Notes under the pieces: model-generated | Databases searched by the model: none | Told to the model about the DNA's origin: nothing | Seen by the model: the letters and a program-made list of their open reading frames with translations, nothing else | Assembly: GCA_027622195.1 (NCBI GenBank) | Contig: JAQBZO010000004.1 | Coordinates: forward strand, 43,078-107,077 | Length of the DNA stretch: 64,000 nucleotides | DNA from: Planctomycetota bacterium | GTDB taxonomy: Bacteria; Planctomycetota; Phycisphaerae; Phycisphaerales; SM1A02 | Direction: 5' to 3' | Program-made: the position numbers and the translations under genes | Part shown: positions 18,158 through 26,032 of the stretch, piece after piece | Layout: each line of letters starts with the position of its first letter | Position numbering within the stretch: the first letter of the stretch is position 1

Positions 18158-18476
18158 ATGACATCGAGTCGGCACATCGAATGGCCGATCCGAATGAGAG
18201 ACGTTCTCTCGTTCGAAGTCCAGAACCGCGGATGGCGCCACTCCGACGGCCGCCATCCGCACACGCGGTGGGGATGACTCCAATGGAGACACGCGGTCGG
18301 CAGGTGAATGGATCCTCCCTCGCACTGGTCGAACAAGCACGGAGTTGGTTTCGTTCGACCCACTGCATCGACAGGTCTGCCCGTCCATGCAGCGTGACCA
18401 AGACCACCCAAACGGGTTGTCCCCGCCGTTATTGAAACGGATCGAAGCCAAGGCCGGCTCTGATCCCTTCTCCAAT
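18158..18476 (+). other. Spacer between nrdJ and its terminator; possible 39-residue ORF
   Basis: About 320 transcribed bases with no recognised gene. An ATG directly abuts the nrdJ TAA and opens a 39-codon frame (18158-18277). It has many Arg, His and Trp codons, no ribosome binding site and no family I know, so it is probably chance. The remainder could be a long 3' untranslated region. No tRNA or known small RNA is visible. Confidence 0.3.
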
Positions 18477-18508
18477 CCCCGCCGCGAGCATTCTGCGGCG
18501 GGGTTTTT
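18477..18508 (+). terminator. Intrinsic terminator of nrdJ
   Basis: A perfect 9-pair stem (CCCCGCCGC at 18477-18485 with GCGGCGGGG at 18495-18503), a 9-base loop and a following TTTTT. On the other strand there is no T run, so it works mainly for the plus strand. Confidence 0.9.
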
Positions 18509-18521
18509 GTTGAAATGTTGT

Positions 18522-19169
18522 TCAGCGAACGACGGGTTCGAATGCAAGGCGCGCAGCCAATGCTGCGTCAGAGAGTTCTTGCCGGTCCTTTGCTTGCAGT
18601 GGACCAACACCCTTCGCTCCAGCATCGAGTGCTTTCGTTGCAGCGCGCTCGTCCACCGGTTTCATCCCACCTTGTGACGCTGCGTTCCAAGACTCTTGCG
18701 CTGCCGCCGCGGTGATTTGCTCTGGCAACGCCGGCGCGCTCCACCAAAGTGTGATCGATGAGAGCGCAACGTTGGGGAGCGACTGCGCATTCGGGTCGGC
18801 GCGCACAATGGCGACGACGAGCGTGCCACCCTGCACCGGCTCGATGACTTCAACGGGCATGTCGTTCGCCATCAACACTGGTGATGCAACTTGGCGCGGA
18901 AAGCACATTCCACTCTCAGCGCGGAGGACAACGATCCATCCACATGATGTCGTTGGATGGTCTGCGCGCCAATCACTCGCCCACGGCACTTCGACGGTGA
19001 ACGGACGCGCCCACACAATTTCTCCAACGCGAGCGGGCGTGGCGGGAATCGGCGGAATTCCTTGCTGTCCCTGCGCCATCGCACTTGGCGATGCGAGCGC
19101 CAATGCGCCCACGATCAGGGCGACACATCGAACAGCGCGGAATCGGGATGGAATGGTCTGCTGCTTCAT
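18522..19169 (-). CDS. Secreted protein of unknown function
   Basis: A 215-residue protein with a clear signal peptide (basic start, hydrophobic run, cleavage near SAMAQ). The mature part begins with a Pro/Gln stretch, continues as a beta-rich domain with two cysteines (SCGWIVVL and GMCFPRQ, possibly a disulfide) and ends in an Ala-rich helical tail with repeated acidic/basic residues. I do not recognise a family. It lies 24 bases downstream of the secreted hydrolase gene on the same strand and could be co-transcribed with it. It converges on the nrdJ terminator. Confidence 0.7.
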   Translation of the reverse strand: MKQQTIPSRFRAVRCVALIVGALALASPSAMAQGQQGIPPIPATPARVGEIVWARPFTVEVPWASDWRADHPTTSCGWIVVLRAESGMCFPRQVASPVLMANDMPVEVIEPVQGGTLVVAIVRADPNAQSLPNVALSSITLWWSAPALPEQITAAAAQESWNAASQGGMKPVDERAATKALDAGAKGVGPLQAKDRQELSDAALAARLAFEPVVR

Positions 19170-19193
19170 GAGTGAATTCGTTTCGTCCGTCGA

Positions 19194-21338
19194 TTATGGC
19201 TGAGTCAACATGATGTCATCGATTTGCAATCGGCCGACCGAACTGCCGTAACTGCCTCCGACCAAGAGCGTGATGGATTGCACCGCCGAGAGATTGAGCG
19301 TGGGCGATTGAAGGACAAAGTCAGCGAGCGGAAGTCGAATCGTTTCCATTTCGCTCTGCCATCCTGCCCCCGTGCCATAACCAGTGCGCTGATACGGACG
19401 CTCGATGCCTCCACCATAGGCGCCGATACGAATATCACTCATCACCCCTGCCATATCGGTGATGCGAACGGTCAGATTGAGATCTCCATTCAAGGTCACC
19501 GTATTAGGATGACGAGTGCCCTGCGCGGCGCGAAACTGCACGAATGCAAAGTCGGTGCAATTCGCCAAGGCTGTGGGAATCGTCCACGCAATCGAACTGT
19601 TCTGCGCGAACTCGAAGACTCCGCTGCGCTGCGTGTCCGCGGCCCGCCCTCGCGCAAGACCATTCTGTGGATCCGTAACGATCCATGTGTACGCCGTGTT
19701 CGCATCCTGCATGAGTCCCTCGCCAAGCGCGGTGCCTGACGAGAGCACCGCGCCACCACAACTCGACACCGTGGGCGCTGTGTTCGTTTGGAAGTTGTCG
19801 ATCACGCGCGATTGCGTGGCAATCGGTTGGAATTCGCGCACCACTGTCGTGGTACTCGCCTGAAGAGGAGAGCGCAAACTTTCATCTTGCCGCCACAAAA
19901 ACTCACTCGCTGCGGGGTCTCGGTACAGCGTGAATAAAACGGCAGAGAGTATTTGCACCTTGGCCACATCTTGGGTCTCTGTCCTGCCGATCGCCGTGCC
20001 GGCCGGTCCTGTAAAGTCGTCAAAACCGCAGCAATTGAAGTCATTGTGATCGCTGCCTTGCAGATACGTACTCATCTTCCAGCCCGATGCGCGTTCATAC
20101 ACATTGAACGAGTCAGTGATGTCGTTGTTGGGGCATCCGCACACATCTCCGTCGGCGCTTCCGTACAACAACATGAATGGCGTGGCGTGTGGATCGGCGC
20201 TGCCAGTGCCAAGAAAGTCAGTCGGCGCAATCGAAATCAGCAACTTGATGTCGGATGTGATGTAGTTCGTGGGGACAAATGCATTGTCGAACAACCGATC
20301 GAACGCGCGGCAAATGCCTTCGCCACCTCGGCTATGTCCAATCCACACGATCTGATTGGAGTCGATTCGATTGGCGATCGCTCCCGCAGCAACGGTCGAT
20401 TCTTGTGCGATGATCGCTTGCGTGTGTTGAAGGGTCGTCGTACTACTCGTCTCGATTCCAGGAACGGTGTTGTTCTGATGCGAGATCACGACAAATCCAT
20501 AACTCGCCAAGTGCGTTCCGAGGTAGTCGTACCACGTGTACTGATGTCCATTCCCATGACTGATGACGACGAGCGGTCGGGCGGTCATCGATTGAATCGC
20601 CGTGGGGTAATAGAGACGCGCTGCGGTGAATCCCGCCGTGACACCAGTCGCGGTGTAACTCGCGAGCGTGGTCGTCGCGAATGGACCAGTCACCGACGGA
20701 TCGCGCGCGACGACCATTCCTGCATTGGTCTGCCCATCGACGAGGTCTCCGATCGAGAGTGTTCCACTCTGATCGGCATCGATGACCAGATCGAAACCAC
20801 GACCAATCGCTCCATCCACCGCCGTCGCAAGCGTGGCCGTCGAGGTCAGTTGCACTTGATTGGATTGAACTCCGCCACCAACCAATGCCCACGGCTGAAA
20901 TGCGCCGCGCACATCGACAAGTTGTGTTCCAAGAATCCACTCTGACTCTGTCCAATCAGGAGTGAGGTAGATGCGCACCAATTGGCCAACGAGGTCTGTG
21001 AATCGAGTCGTATCAACGCCAATCGTCATCGCTGATCCGGCAACAAAGACATCGGTGTTCGTGAACCATGGCGCAGTGGTGAGCGCGTGTCCAGCGAGTG
21101 GAGTGGATGTGAACGTGGTGGTGCACTCCAACCCCCAGATACTCAGGAGTTCGGCGAGATCAACGCCCGTGGTGTTTCCATCTCCTGTCAGATCAGCACC
21201 ACCTGTCCCCCATGCAGCGAGCATGATGCCGAGATCGCCGCCTCCCACGACGCCGTCTCCATCGAAATCGGGCGGGCAAGCGAGCACGCTGACCGAACAG
21301 CACGCCACGAGGAACACCGAACGTGTCTGACGAATCAT
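19194..21338 (-). CDS. Secreted alpha/beta-hydrolase with N-terminal dockerin-like repeat
   Basis: A 714-residue exported protein. The hydrophobic leader ends VSVLAC, which could be a lipobox or a signal peptidase I site. Dockerin-like motifs follow at once (PPDFDGDGVVGGGDLGIMLAAWG and DLTGDGNTTGVDLAELLSIWG). The central domain is a PET hydrolase/chlorophyllase-like alpha/beta-hydrolase: VVISHGNGHQ oxyanion loop, nucleophile Ser in WIGHSRGGEG, Asp in LLYGSADGD and His near GSDHND. The last 200 residues are beta-rich and resemble a jelly-roll binding domain. It probably cleaves an extracellular ester or peptide; substrate unknown. The longer frame start at 21398 lacks a signal peptide, so 21338 is chosen. 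Confidence 0.8.
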   Translation of the reverse strand: MIRQTRSVFLVACCSVSVLACPPDFDGDGVVGGGDLGIMLAAWGTGGADLTGDGNTTGVDLAELLSIWGLECTTTFTSTPLAGHALTTAPWFTNTDVFVAGSAMTIGVDTTRFTDLVGQLVRIYLTPDWTESEWILGTQLVDVRGAFQPWALVGGGVQSNQVQLTSTATLATAVDGAIGRGFDLVIDADQSGTLSIGDLVDGQTNAGMVVARDPSVTGPFATTTLASYTATGVTAGFTAARLYYPTAIQSMTARPLVVISHGNGHQYTWYDYLGTHLASYGFVVISHQNNTVPGIETSSTTTLQHTQAIIAQESTVAAGAIANRIDSNQIVWIGHSRGGEGICRAFDRLFDNAFVPTNYITSDIKLLISIAPTDFLGTGSADPHATPFMLLYGSADGDVCGCPNNDITDSFNVYERASGWKMSTYLQGSDHNDFNCCGFDDFTGPAGTAIGRTETQDVAKVQILSAVLFTLYRDPAASEFLWRQDESLRSPLQASTTTVVREFQPIATQSRVIDNFQTNTAPTVSSCGGAVLSSGTALGEGLMQDANTAYTWIVTDPQNGLARGRAADTQRSGVFEFAQNSSIAWTIPTALANCTDFAFVQFRAAQGTRHPNTVTLNGDLNLTVRITDMAGVMSDIRIGAYGGGIERPYQRTGYGTGAGWQSEMETIRLPLADFVLQSPTLNLSAVQSITLLVGGSYGSSVGRLQIDDIMLTQP

Positions 21339-21347
21339 TGCTCGTTG

Positions 21348-21375
21348 AGTGTAGACCTCATTCGGACCAAGACAA
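21348..21375 (-). promoter_or_regulatory. Predicted promoter of the secreted hydrolase gene
   Basis: On the minus strand, TTGTCT (21375-21370) and TACACT (21353-21348) are 16 bases apart. The box is nine bases from the ATG at 21338, so the leader would be only a few bases long. Confidence 0.35.
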
Positions 21376-21443
21376 GAATGGGCGAGAAGAATCCTCAAAT
21401 CGCACGAATCCGATACGATTCCAAACTCCCTAGGGAGCCCCTC

Positions 21444-22130
21444 ATGATCCGAACGACATTACAACCTCGATTCAAGTGGTGGACCCTCGGGTACACGATC
21501 CTCTGCCTTGTATTTGGTGTGTGGGGCGGGTACGACTATTGGGTCGGAATCCCAAAACGCGAGGCTGATTTCGCGCAATATATCGGACTCACCGTCGCCA
21601 AGGATCTGCTTGAGACGCGGGCACAACAGCGCGTCCTCACCGAGACGGAAGTCGATGCCTACGAAGCCGCCAAGGCGCAATTGGCAAGTTATGCAGAACC
21701 TCCCGATCCCGTGGCGGGATGGGACCGTCAACTGCAATTATGGGCCTACGTCATCGGCTGCGGCGTGATGGGATTCCCATGGTTTGCATGGACCCTCTAC
21801 TCGACGAGTCGATCAACTTGGACCCTTCACGACGACGGATCGCTTGAAACGCCAACAGGAACAATCGCTGCCTCCGACATGACCGACATCGACATGAGTC
21901 GCTGGATGTCGAAATCGCTCGTGAAGGTTCTTTCTGTGAACGAAGGATCCACCGAACTCGACGATTACAAGTATCGCGGTGTTGCAGCGATCGTCGTCGA
22001 GCTCACGGATCGATTCCATCCAGGACAGTGGACAAAAGAGGCTCGTCCCGTCAAAGAGAATGACGAAGATCCCATCGACGACACTGTTTCATCGATCTCA
22101 TCGGACAGCAACAATGAATCACGCGCCTGA
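21444..22130 (+). CDS. Two-span membrane protein of unknown function
   Basis: A 228-residue protein with two membrane helices (about residues 13-32 and 102-122). Between them lies a hydrophilic helical stretch of about 70 residues, and after the second a beta-rich domain (STWTLHDDGSLETPTGTI) like small PH-type folds, ending in an acidic Ser-rich tail. A good Shine-Dalgarno (AGGGAG, six bases before ATG) fixes this start over upstream options. Twenty bases separate it from the cobalamin/GTPase gene, so they are probably co-transcribed. I do not recognise the family. Confidence 0.72.
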   Translation: MIRTTLQPRFKWWTLGYTILCLVFGVWGGYDYWVGIPKREADFAQYIGLTVAKDLLETRAQQRVLTETEVDAYEAAKAQLASYAEPPDPVAGWDRQLQLWAYVIGCGVMGFPWFAWTLYSTSRSTWTLHDDGSLETPTGTIAASDMTDIDMSRWMSKSLVKVLSVNEGSTELDDYKYRGVAAIVVELTDRFHPGQWTKEARPVKENDEDPIDDTVSSISSDSNNESRA

Positions 22131-22150
22131 TTCTTGATCGAATTGCCCCA

Positions 22151-23284
22151 ATGCCGAAAACGATCCACGACCCAACGACTTCTATCGAAAAGAAAGATCG
22201 CTGCGGAGACCTTTCTCATCGCCCCCGCGTTCTCCTCGGCAAGATGGGACTCGACGGACACGACCGCGGTGTCAAACTCATCGCTCGTTTGATGCGCGAT
22301 AGCGGCATCCACGTCGTCTACTCAGGACTCTGGCAGACTCCGCGCAGCCTCGCACTGAGTGCACGCGATGAAGATGTCGACTGCATCGCCGTCAGCATGA
22401 TGAGCAATTCACATCGCGTGCTTGTGCCTCGTCTGCTCGACGCACTCGAGGCGGTTGGTCGCGGTGACATTGCGGTCAATGTCGGCGGGATTATTCCGCA
22501 AGCGGATGTACAACCTCTGCTCGACGCGGGCGTTCGAGCGGTCTATCACACGGGGACAGGACTTGACGCGATTGTCGAGAGCGTCCGCGCCTGTGTGTGT
22601 CCCTACGCGCCGCTCGCGCACACTGAAAAAACGGCCGCGCTCGCACGAATGGTAAGCATGGCTCATGAAGGCACGCTTCCTCAGTCCACCCCACTGAAAC
22701 GACCTGCGCTCATCGCAGGAATCACCGGTGCACCTGGAGCAGGCAAGAGCACACTCGTCGCCGCACTCGCGCTCGAAGCAGGACGACGCGGTCGAAGAAT
22801 TGCAGTCGTCGCATTCGATCCGATGAGTCCCATCACCTCGGGCGCACTCCTTGGCGATCGACTTCGCATCGACTCCAATGCGATCGGCGATGGGGTTTTT
22901 TACCGATCACTCGCCATCGTGGGTGAGGACTATCAGTCCCTCCCCACCATCGCTGGACTCATTGGCGCTGCGGGATACGACACACTGCTCGTCGAGACCG
23001 TTGGCGCAGGACAAAATGATGTGGCCATCCGGAAACACGTCGACCGCACGGCGGTAGTCGTTGTCCCAGGAATGGGCGATTCGGTGCAGATGGACAAGGC
23101 GGGCATCCTCGAGATTGCCGACCTCTTCGTGGCGAACAAGGCGGACTATGCGGGCGAAGCGCAGTTGGTGCGCGAGTTGCTCGACATCGCGTCGGGTCGT
23201 CCGATCTTGGAAACGGTCGCGACCGAGGGGCGCGGTATCGCTGCTCTCTATGATGCGTTGATCGAAGCGCCTCTCAACCGCTGA
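22151..23284 (+). CDS. Fusion of methylmalonyl-CoA-mutase-type B12-binding domain and MeaB/ArgK GTPase
   Basis: A 377-residue fusion. Residues about 25-150 form the cobalamin-binding domain of acyl-CoA mutases: DxHxxG (D35-G36-H37...G40), SGLWQTP near 58-64 and GGIIP near 112-116. Residues about 185-377 are a MeaB-type G domain: Walker A GAPGAGKS 193-200, ETVGAGQND 282-290 and NKAD 329-332. MeaB chaperones load and protect the cofactor of methylmalonyl-CoA mutase. The order is that of IcmF, but the catalytic mutase barrel is absent. A separate barrel subunit elsewhere is expected. Neighbouring MmgE/PrpD supports a short-chain acyl-CoA or propionate role. Confidence 0.85.
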   Translation: MPKTIHDPTTSIEKKDRCGDLSHRPRVLLGKMGLDGHDRGVKLIARLMRDSGIHVVYSGLWQTPRSLALSARDEDVDCIAVSMMSNSHRVLVPRLLDALEAVGRGDIAVNVGGIIPQADVQPLLDAGVRAVYHTGTGLDAIVESVRACVCPYAPLAHTEKTAALARMVSMAHEGTLPQSTPLKRPALIAGITGAPGAGKSTLVAALALEAGRRGRRIAVVAFDPMSPITSGALLGDRLRIDSNAIGDGVFYRSLAIVGEDYQSLPTIAGLIGAAGYDTLLVETVGAGQNDVAIRKHVDRTAVVVVPGMGDSVQMDKAGILEIADLFVANKADYAGEAQLVRELLDIASGRPILETVATEGRGIAALYDALIEAPLNR

Positions 23285-23294
23285 GGTCAAAACC

Positions 23295-23792
23295 ATGGAA
23301 GTCGCCCTCACATGCCTCGGCATCATGGTCGCGCGCATCTTTGATGTGTCGCTCGGCACCATGCGCAGCATCTTTGTCTTTCAAGGACTGAAGTGGCTGT
23401 CGCTCGCGATCGGTTTTGTGGAAGTGCTCATCTGGGTACTCGTCGTTGCACGAGTGATCGCCACGGTGCCTGACAATCCACTCTTCGCCATCGCCTATGC
23501 AGGCGGATTCGCAGTCGGCAATTTCATCGGCATCTTCATTGAGTCGCGCATTGCCTTCGGTCGGCAAGTCCTCAAGATTTTCACACGCGACGGCGATCGA
23601 ATGGCAGAGCACCTTCGAACCAAGGGACTTCGCGTCACGATCATCGATGGTCGTGGACGCGACGGCCCCGTCCAGATTCTCTTTGTGGAAGTTCCACGCC
23701 GACAGACGATGGGCGCGCTCGAGATCGCACGCGAGATCGACGCGACCTGCTACTTCGTCGTGGACGACATTCGCAATACCTCTGGGAAGTAA
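23295..23792 (+). CDS. UPF0316 family membrane protein (DUF5698 + DUF2179)
   Basis: A 165-residue protein. Three N-terminal membrane helices include the family's RIFDVSLGTMR and GFxEVxIWVLVVARV motifs and a GNFIGIFIESRIAFG turn. A small cytoplasmic DUF2179 domain follows (ITIIDGRGRDGPV, VEVPRRQ...). The family is widespread but its role is not established; DUF2179 domains are often cyclic-nucleotide-responsive or regulatory. It starts ten bases after the B12/GTPase gene, so they probably share a transcript. Confidence 0.82.
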   Translation: MEVALTCLGIMVARIFDVSLGTMRSIFVFQGLKWLSLAIGFVEVLIWVLVVARVIATVPDNPLFAIAYAGGFAVGNFIGIFIESRIAFGRQVLKIFTRDGDRMAEHLRTKGLRVTIIDGRGRDGPVQILFVEVPRRQTMGALEIAREIDATCYFVVDDIRNTSGK

Positions 23793-23862
23793 GCGCGCTC
23801 GCCCGCGAAACTCGACCTCATCGGCTGCGTTACAATTCCTCCCCTCTCCCACCGAGGAATCT

Positions 23863-25407
23863 ATGAGCTCTATCACTCTCGCTAAGAACACCAATCAAGC
23901 GCTCGGTATCGGGCAATACGCCATCGACTTCATACGCGCGGGATACCCCAGCGAAGCAGTCCTCGAACGCACGCGGCTCTTTCACGCCGATGCTGTGCTG
24001 TGTGGACTCTCTGCCCTCGCCCTGGGCACGAATGCACCAAGGCTCCTTCGCGAAGAGGCGCTTGGTTATCCACTCAAGAAGGCGGGAGCCACCGTCTTCG
24101 GGAGCCGTCAACGCGTTCAGCCAGAGAAGGCGGTCGTGGCGAACTCGAGTGCGGTGCGCGAGTGGGACTCGAATGGAACCAACTTTGGATTCCGTCCCGA
24201 ACTCAAACATACCGCTGGTGAGTTTGGCCACAATGACTTCTATCCCGTCGCCATCGCCGCTGCACAAGCAGCGCGTGCCGAAGGAGATGTTGCTCTTCGC
24301 GCCATGGTGCTCGTCGATGAGATTCGTGGACGCCTCGCGGAAGTCTTCAGCCTCAAGACCTACAAAATCGACCACGTCGTGCACGGAGCGATCGCGAGCG
24401 CGGCGACCTATGGCGCGGTGATGGGAGCAACAGCAGAACAAATCGAGAGTGCCATCGGCATGGTGGTCGCCCATTCGATTCCGTGGCGCGCCATTCGCGC
24501 TGGAAAACAATTGTCCGACTCGAAGGGGGCGAGCGCGGCGATCAGTGCCGAGGCAGCTGTCCTCTTCATGCGTCGTTCGATGGAAGGATTCATGGGTCCG
24601 CGCGATATCTTCCGCAATCCAGAATCCATGTTCCGCCAGTTCAAGGCGACCAAGGGCGATAGCCCATTCGACCTCGTCCTGTCCACCAGTGGAGATGACT
24701 TCGCCGTCATGGGCATGCACTTCAAGTTGGGGTTGTATGAACATCAAAGCGCCGGTGCATTACAGGGCATGTTCGACTTGATGCGCGCCAATCCAGCGAT
24801 GCTCGTCGAGGACAACGCGATCTCGTCGATCACCATCGTCGCCTACGAACCCGCCTTTGGAATCATCGGAGATCCAGCGAAGCGAGATCCTCACACTCGT
24901 CAGAGTGCCGACCATTCCATGGTGTACATCGTCTCTACCCTCCTTCGAAAGGCGATGGAGGCGGCGCGTGCCGACGGCGGCATCAGCACTCTCGGTGCGG
25001 ACAACGATGCGTGGTGGTGCAACCTCATGCTCTCGCCGTACGACTTCAACAAGGACGCGATCTTCAATCCGCTGACCCGTTCACTCATGGAGAAAATCGT
25101 GTTCGAGCACGGTGGCAAGGAGTACGACGATCGGTACCCCGATGGCATTCCCACCAGCGTGAAGATCACTCTTCAGGACGGCACAAAACTCGAGAGTGGA
25201 TTGGTGATGTATCCATCCGGACACGCACGCAACACCACCGCCGATCTGCGCGCGATTCTTGACGCCAAGTTCAATCTTCTTGGTTCGATTGCACTCGACA
25301 ATCCATCGAGTCTCACGAAGCGACTGATGAAGATTGACTTACTCAACGCCAAGCAGATCCGCAACCTGTTCAACGTGTCGATTCTGGATCACGGCGCGTT
25401 CGAGTAG
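23863..25407 (+). CDS. MmgE/PrpD family protein (2-methylcitrate dehydratase-like)
   Basis: A 514-residue MmgE/PrpD family protein. Visible family traits are the N-terminal helical segment (ALGIGQYAIDF), NSSAVREWDSNGT, the HNDFYPVAIAAAQ motif, KTYKIDHVVHG and the small-domain strands near the end (SVKITLQDG). PrpD removes water from 2-methylcitrate in propionate breakdown; other members act on related hydroxy-acids. prpB and prpC are not nearby. A GAGGAA ribosome site lies before ATG 23863, and a TACAAT box lies 31 bases upstream. The long in-frame extension through the previous gene is rejected. Its end overlaps the converging lipoprotein gene by 38 bases. Confidence 0.85.
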   Translation: MSSITLAKNTNQALGIGQYAIDFIRAGYPSEAVLERTRLFHADAVLCGLSALALGTNAPRLLREEALGYPLKKAGATVFGSRQRVQPEKAVVANSSAVREWDSNGTNFGFRPELKHTAGEFGHNDFYPVAIAAAQAARAEGDVALRAMVLVDEIRGRLAEVFSLKTYKIDHVVHGAIASAATYGAVMGATAEQIESAIGMVVAHSIPWRAIRAGKQLSDSKGASAAISAEAAVLFMRRSMEGFMGPRDIFRNPESMFRQFKATKGDSPFDLVLSTSGDDFAVMGMHFKLGLYEHQSAGALQGMFDLMRANPAMLVEDNAISSITIVAYEPAFGIIGDPAKRDPHTRQSADHSMVYIVSTLLRKAMEAARADGGISTLGADNDAWWCNLMLSPYDFNKDAIFNPLTRSLMEKIVFEHGGKEYDDRYPDGIPTSVKITLQDGTKLESGLVMYPSGHARNTTADLRAILDAKFNLLGSIALDNPSSLTKRLMKIDLLNAKQIRNLFNVSILDHGAFE

Positions 25408-26032
25408 TCACACCAGAGAGGCGCATTCCGTTTGGTGTCTGGCTCATTTCCAGCGCAGTCACGCGAAACTTGTCGGCGATCATCGGAGAAAAACGAATCC
25501 GCTGTCGATTCGCCCCCATACTTTCAATCGTGACCTCGGTCCGCAAGTAACCGAATCCTGCACGATTCAAAAACTCCATCATGTCCTTCCTCGCCTTTTC
25601 ACACCAGGCGATGAATGCTTCAGGTCCACCCTCTGATTCCCATCGACTGCGTACATCGGCGTCGAGGAGGTCGTACCAGACGAGTTCCCACTCGCGGTTG
25701 CGAAAGCAAGTCATCAAGTTGGCAATCAATTGCTCGGGTCGCGTCGTGACCATCACCACCGATCCATCGGGCGCGGTTGTCCTGATTTCTTCAGCCGGCG
25801 GAGCTGGAATCTCCGAACCGCTCGCCTCAGCATCGCGCTCTTGTCGCCACTGCGCAAGGGGTTTGTCGATGAACTCGATCGGCGTTCCATCAGGGAGTGT
25901 TGGATTCTCAGGCGGCTTCTGGCCATTCGCCGCGAGGAATGGACTGCGATAGACGAAGGCACGTCGCTCTCCTTCGCAGCCGACGAGGATGCACAGGGCG
26001 ATGCAACACACCGCGCACTTGGACCACTGCAT
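25370..26032 (-). CDS. Lipoprotein of unknown function
   Basis: A 220-residue exported lipoprotein. The start MQWSKCAVCCIALCILVGC has a lipobox (LVGC). The mature part has a Pro-rich linker and then an alpha/beta domain (EQLIANLMTCFRNREWELVW, FIAWCEKARKDMMEFLNRAGF) resembling the NTF2-like/DUF4878 fold in which a small domain follows a lipid anchor. I cannot assign a role. Its ATG overlaps the nadB stop by one base (TGATG), so it is translationally coupled to nadB. Upstream in-frame methionines lie inside nadB and are rejected. Confidence 0.72.
   Translation of the reverse strand: MQWSKCAVCCIALCILVGCEGERRAFVYRSPFLAANGQKPPENPTLPDGTPIEFIDKPLAQWRQERDAEASGSEIPAPPAEEIRTTAPDGSVVMVTTRPEQLIANLMTCFRNREWELVWYDLLDADVRSRWESEGGPEAFIAWCEKARKDMMEFLNRAGFGYLRTEVTIESMGANRQRIRFSPMIADKFRVTALEMSQTPNGMRLSGVTTRTRRDPESTR

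Noticed and set aside
18158..18277. 39-codon ORF abutting the nrdJ stop
   Set aside because: No ribosome site, atypical composition and no known family; kept only as a note in the spacer entry.
23497..23862. N-terminal extension of the MmgE/PrpD protein
   Set aside because: It overlaps the UPF0316 gene in another frame; ATG 23863 has a ribosome site and the family's usual N-terminus.
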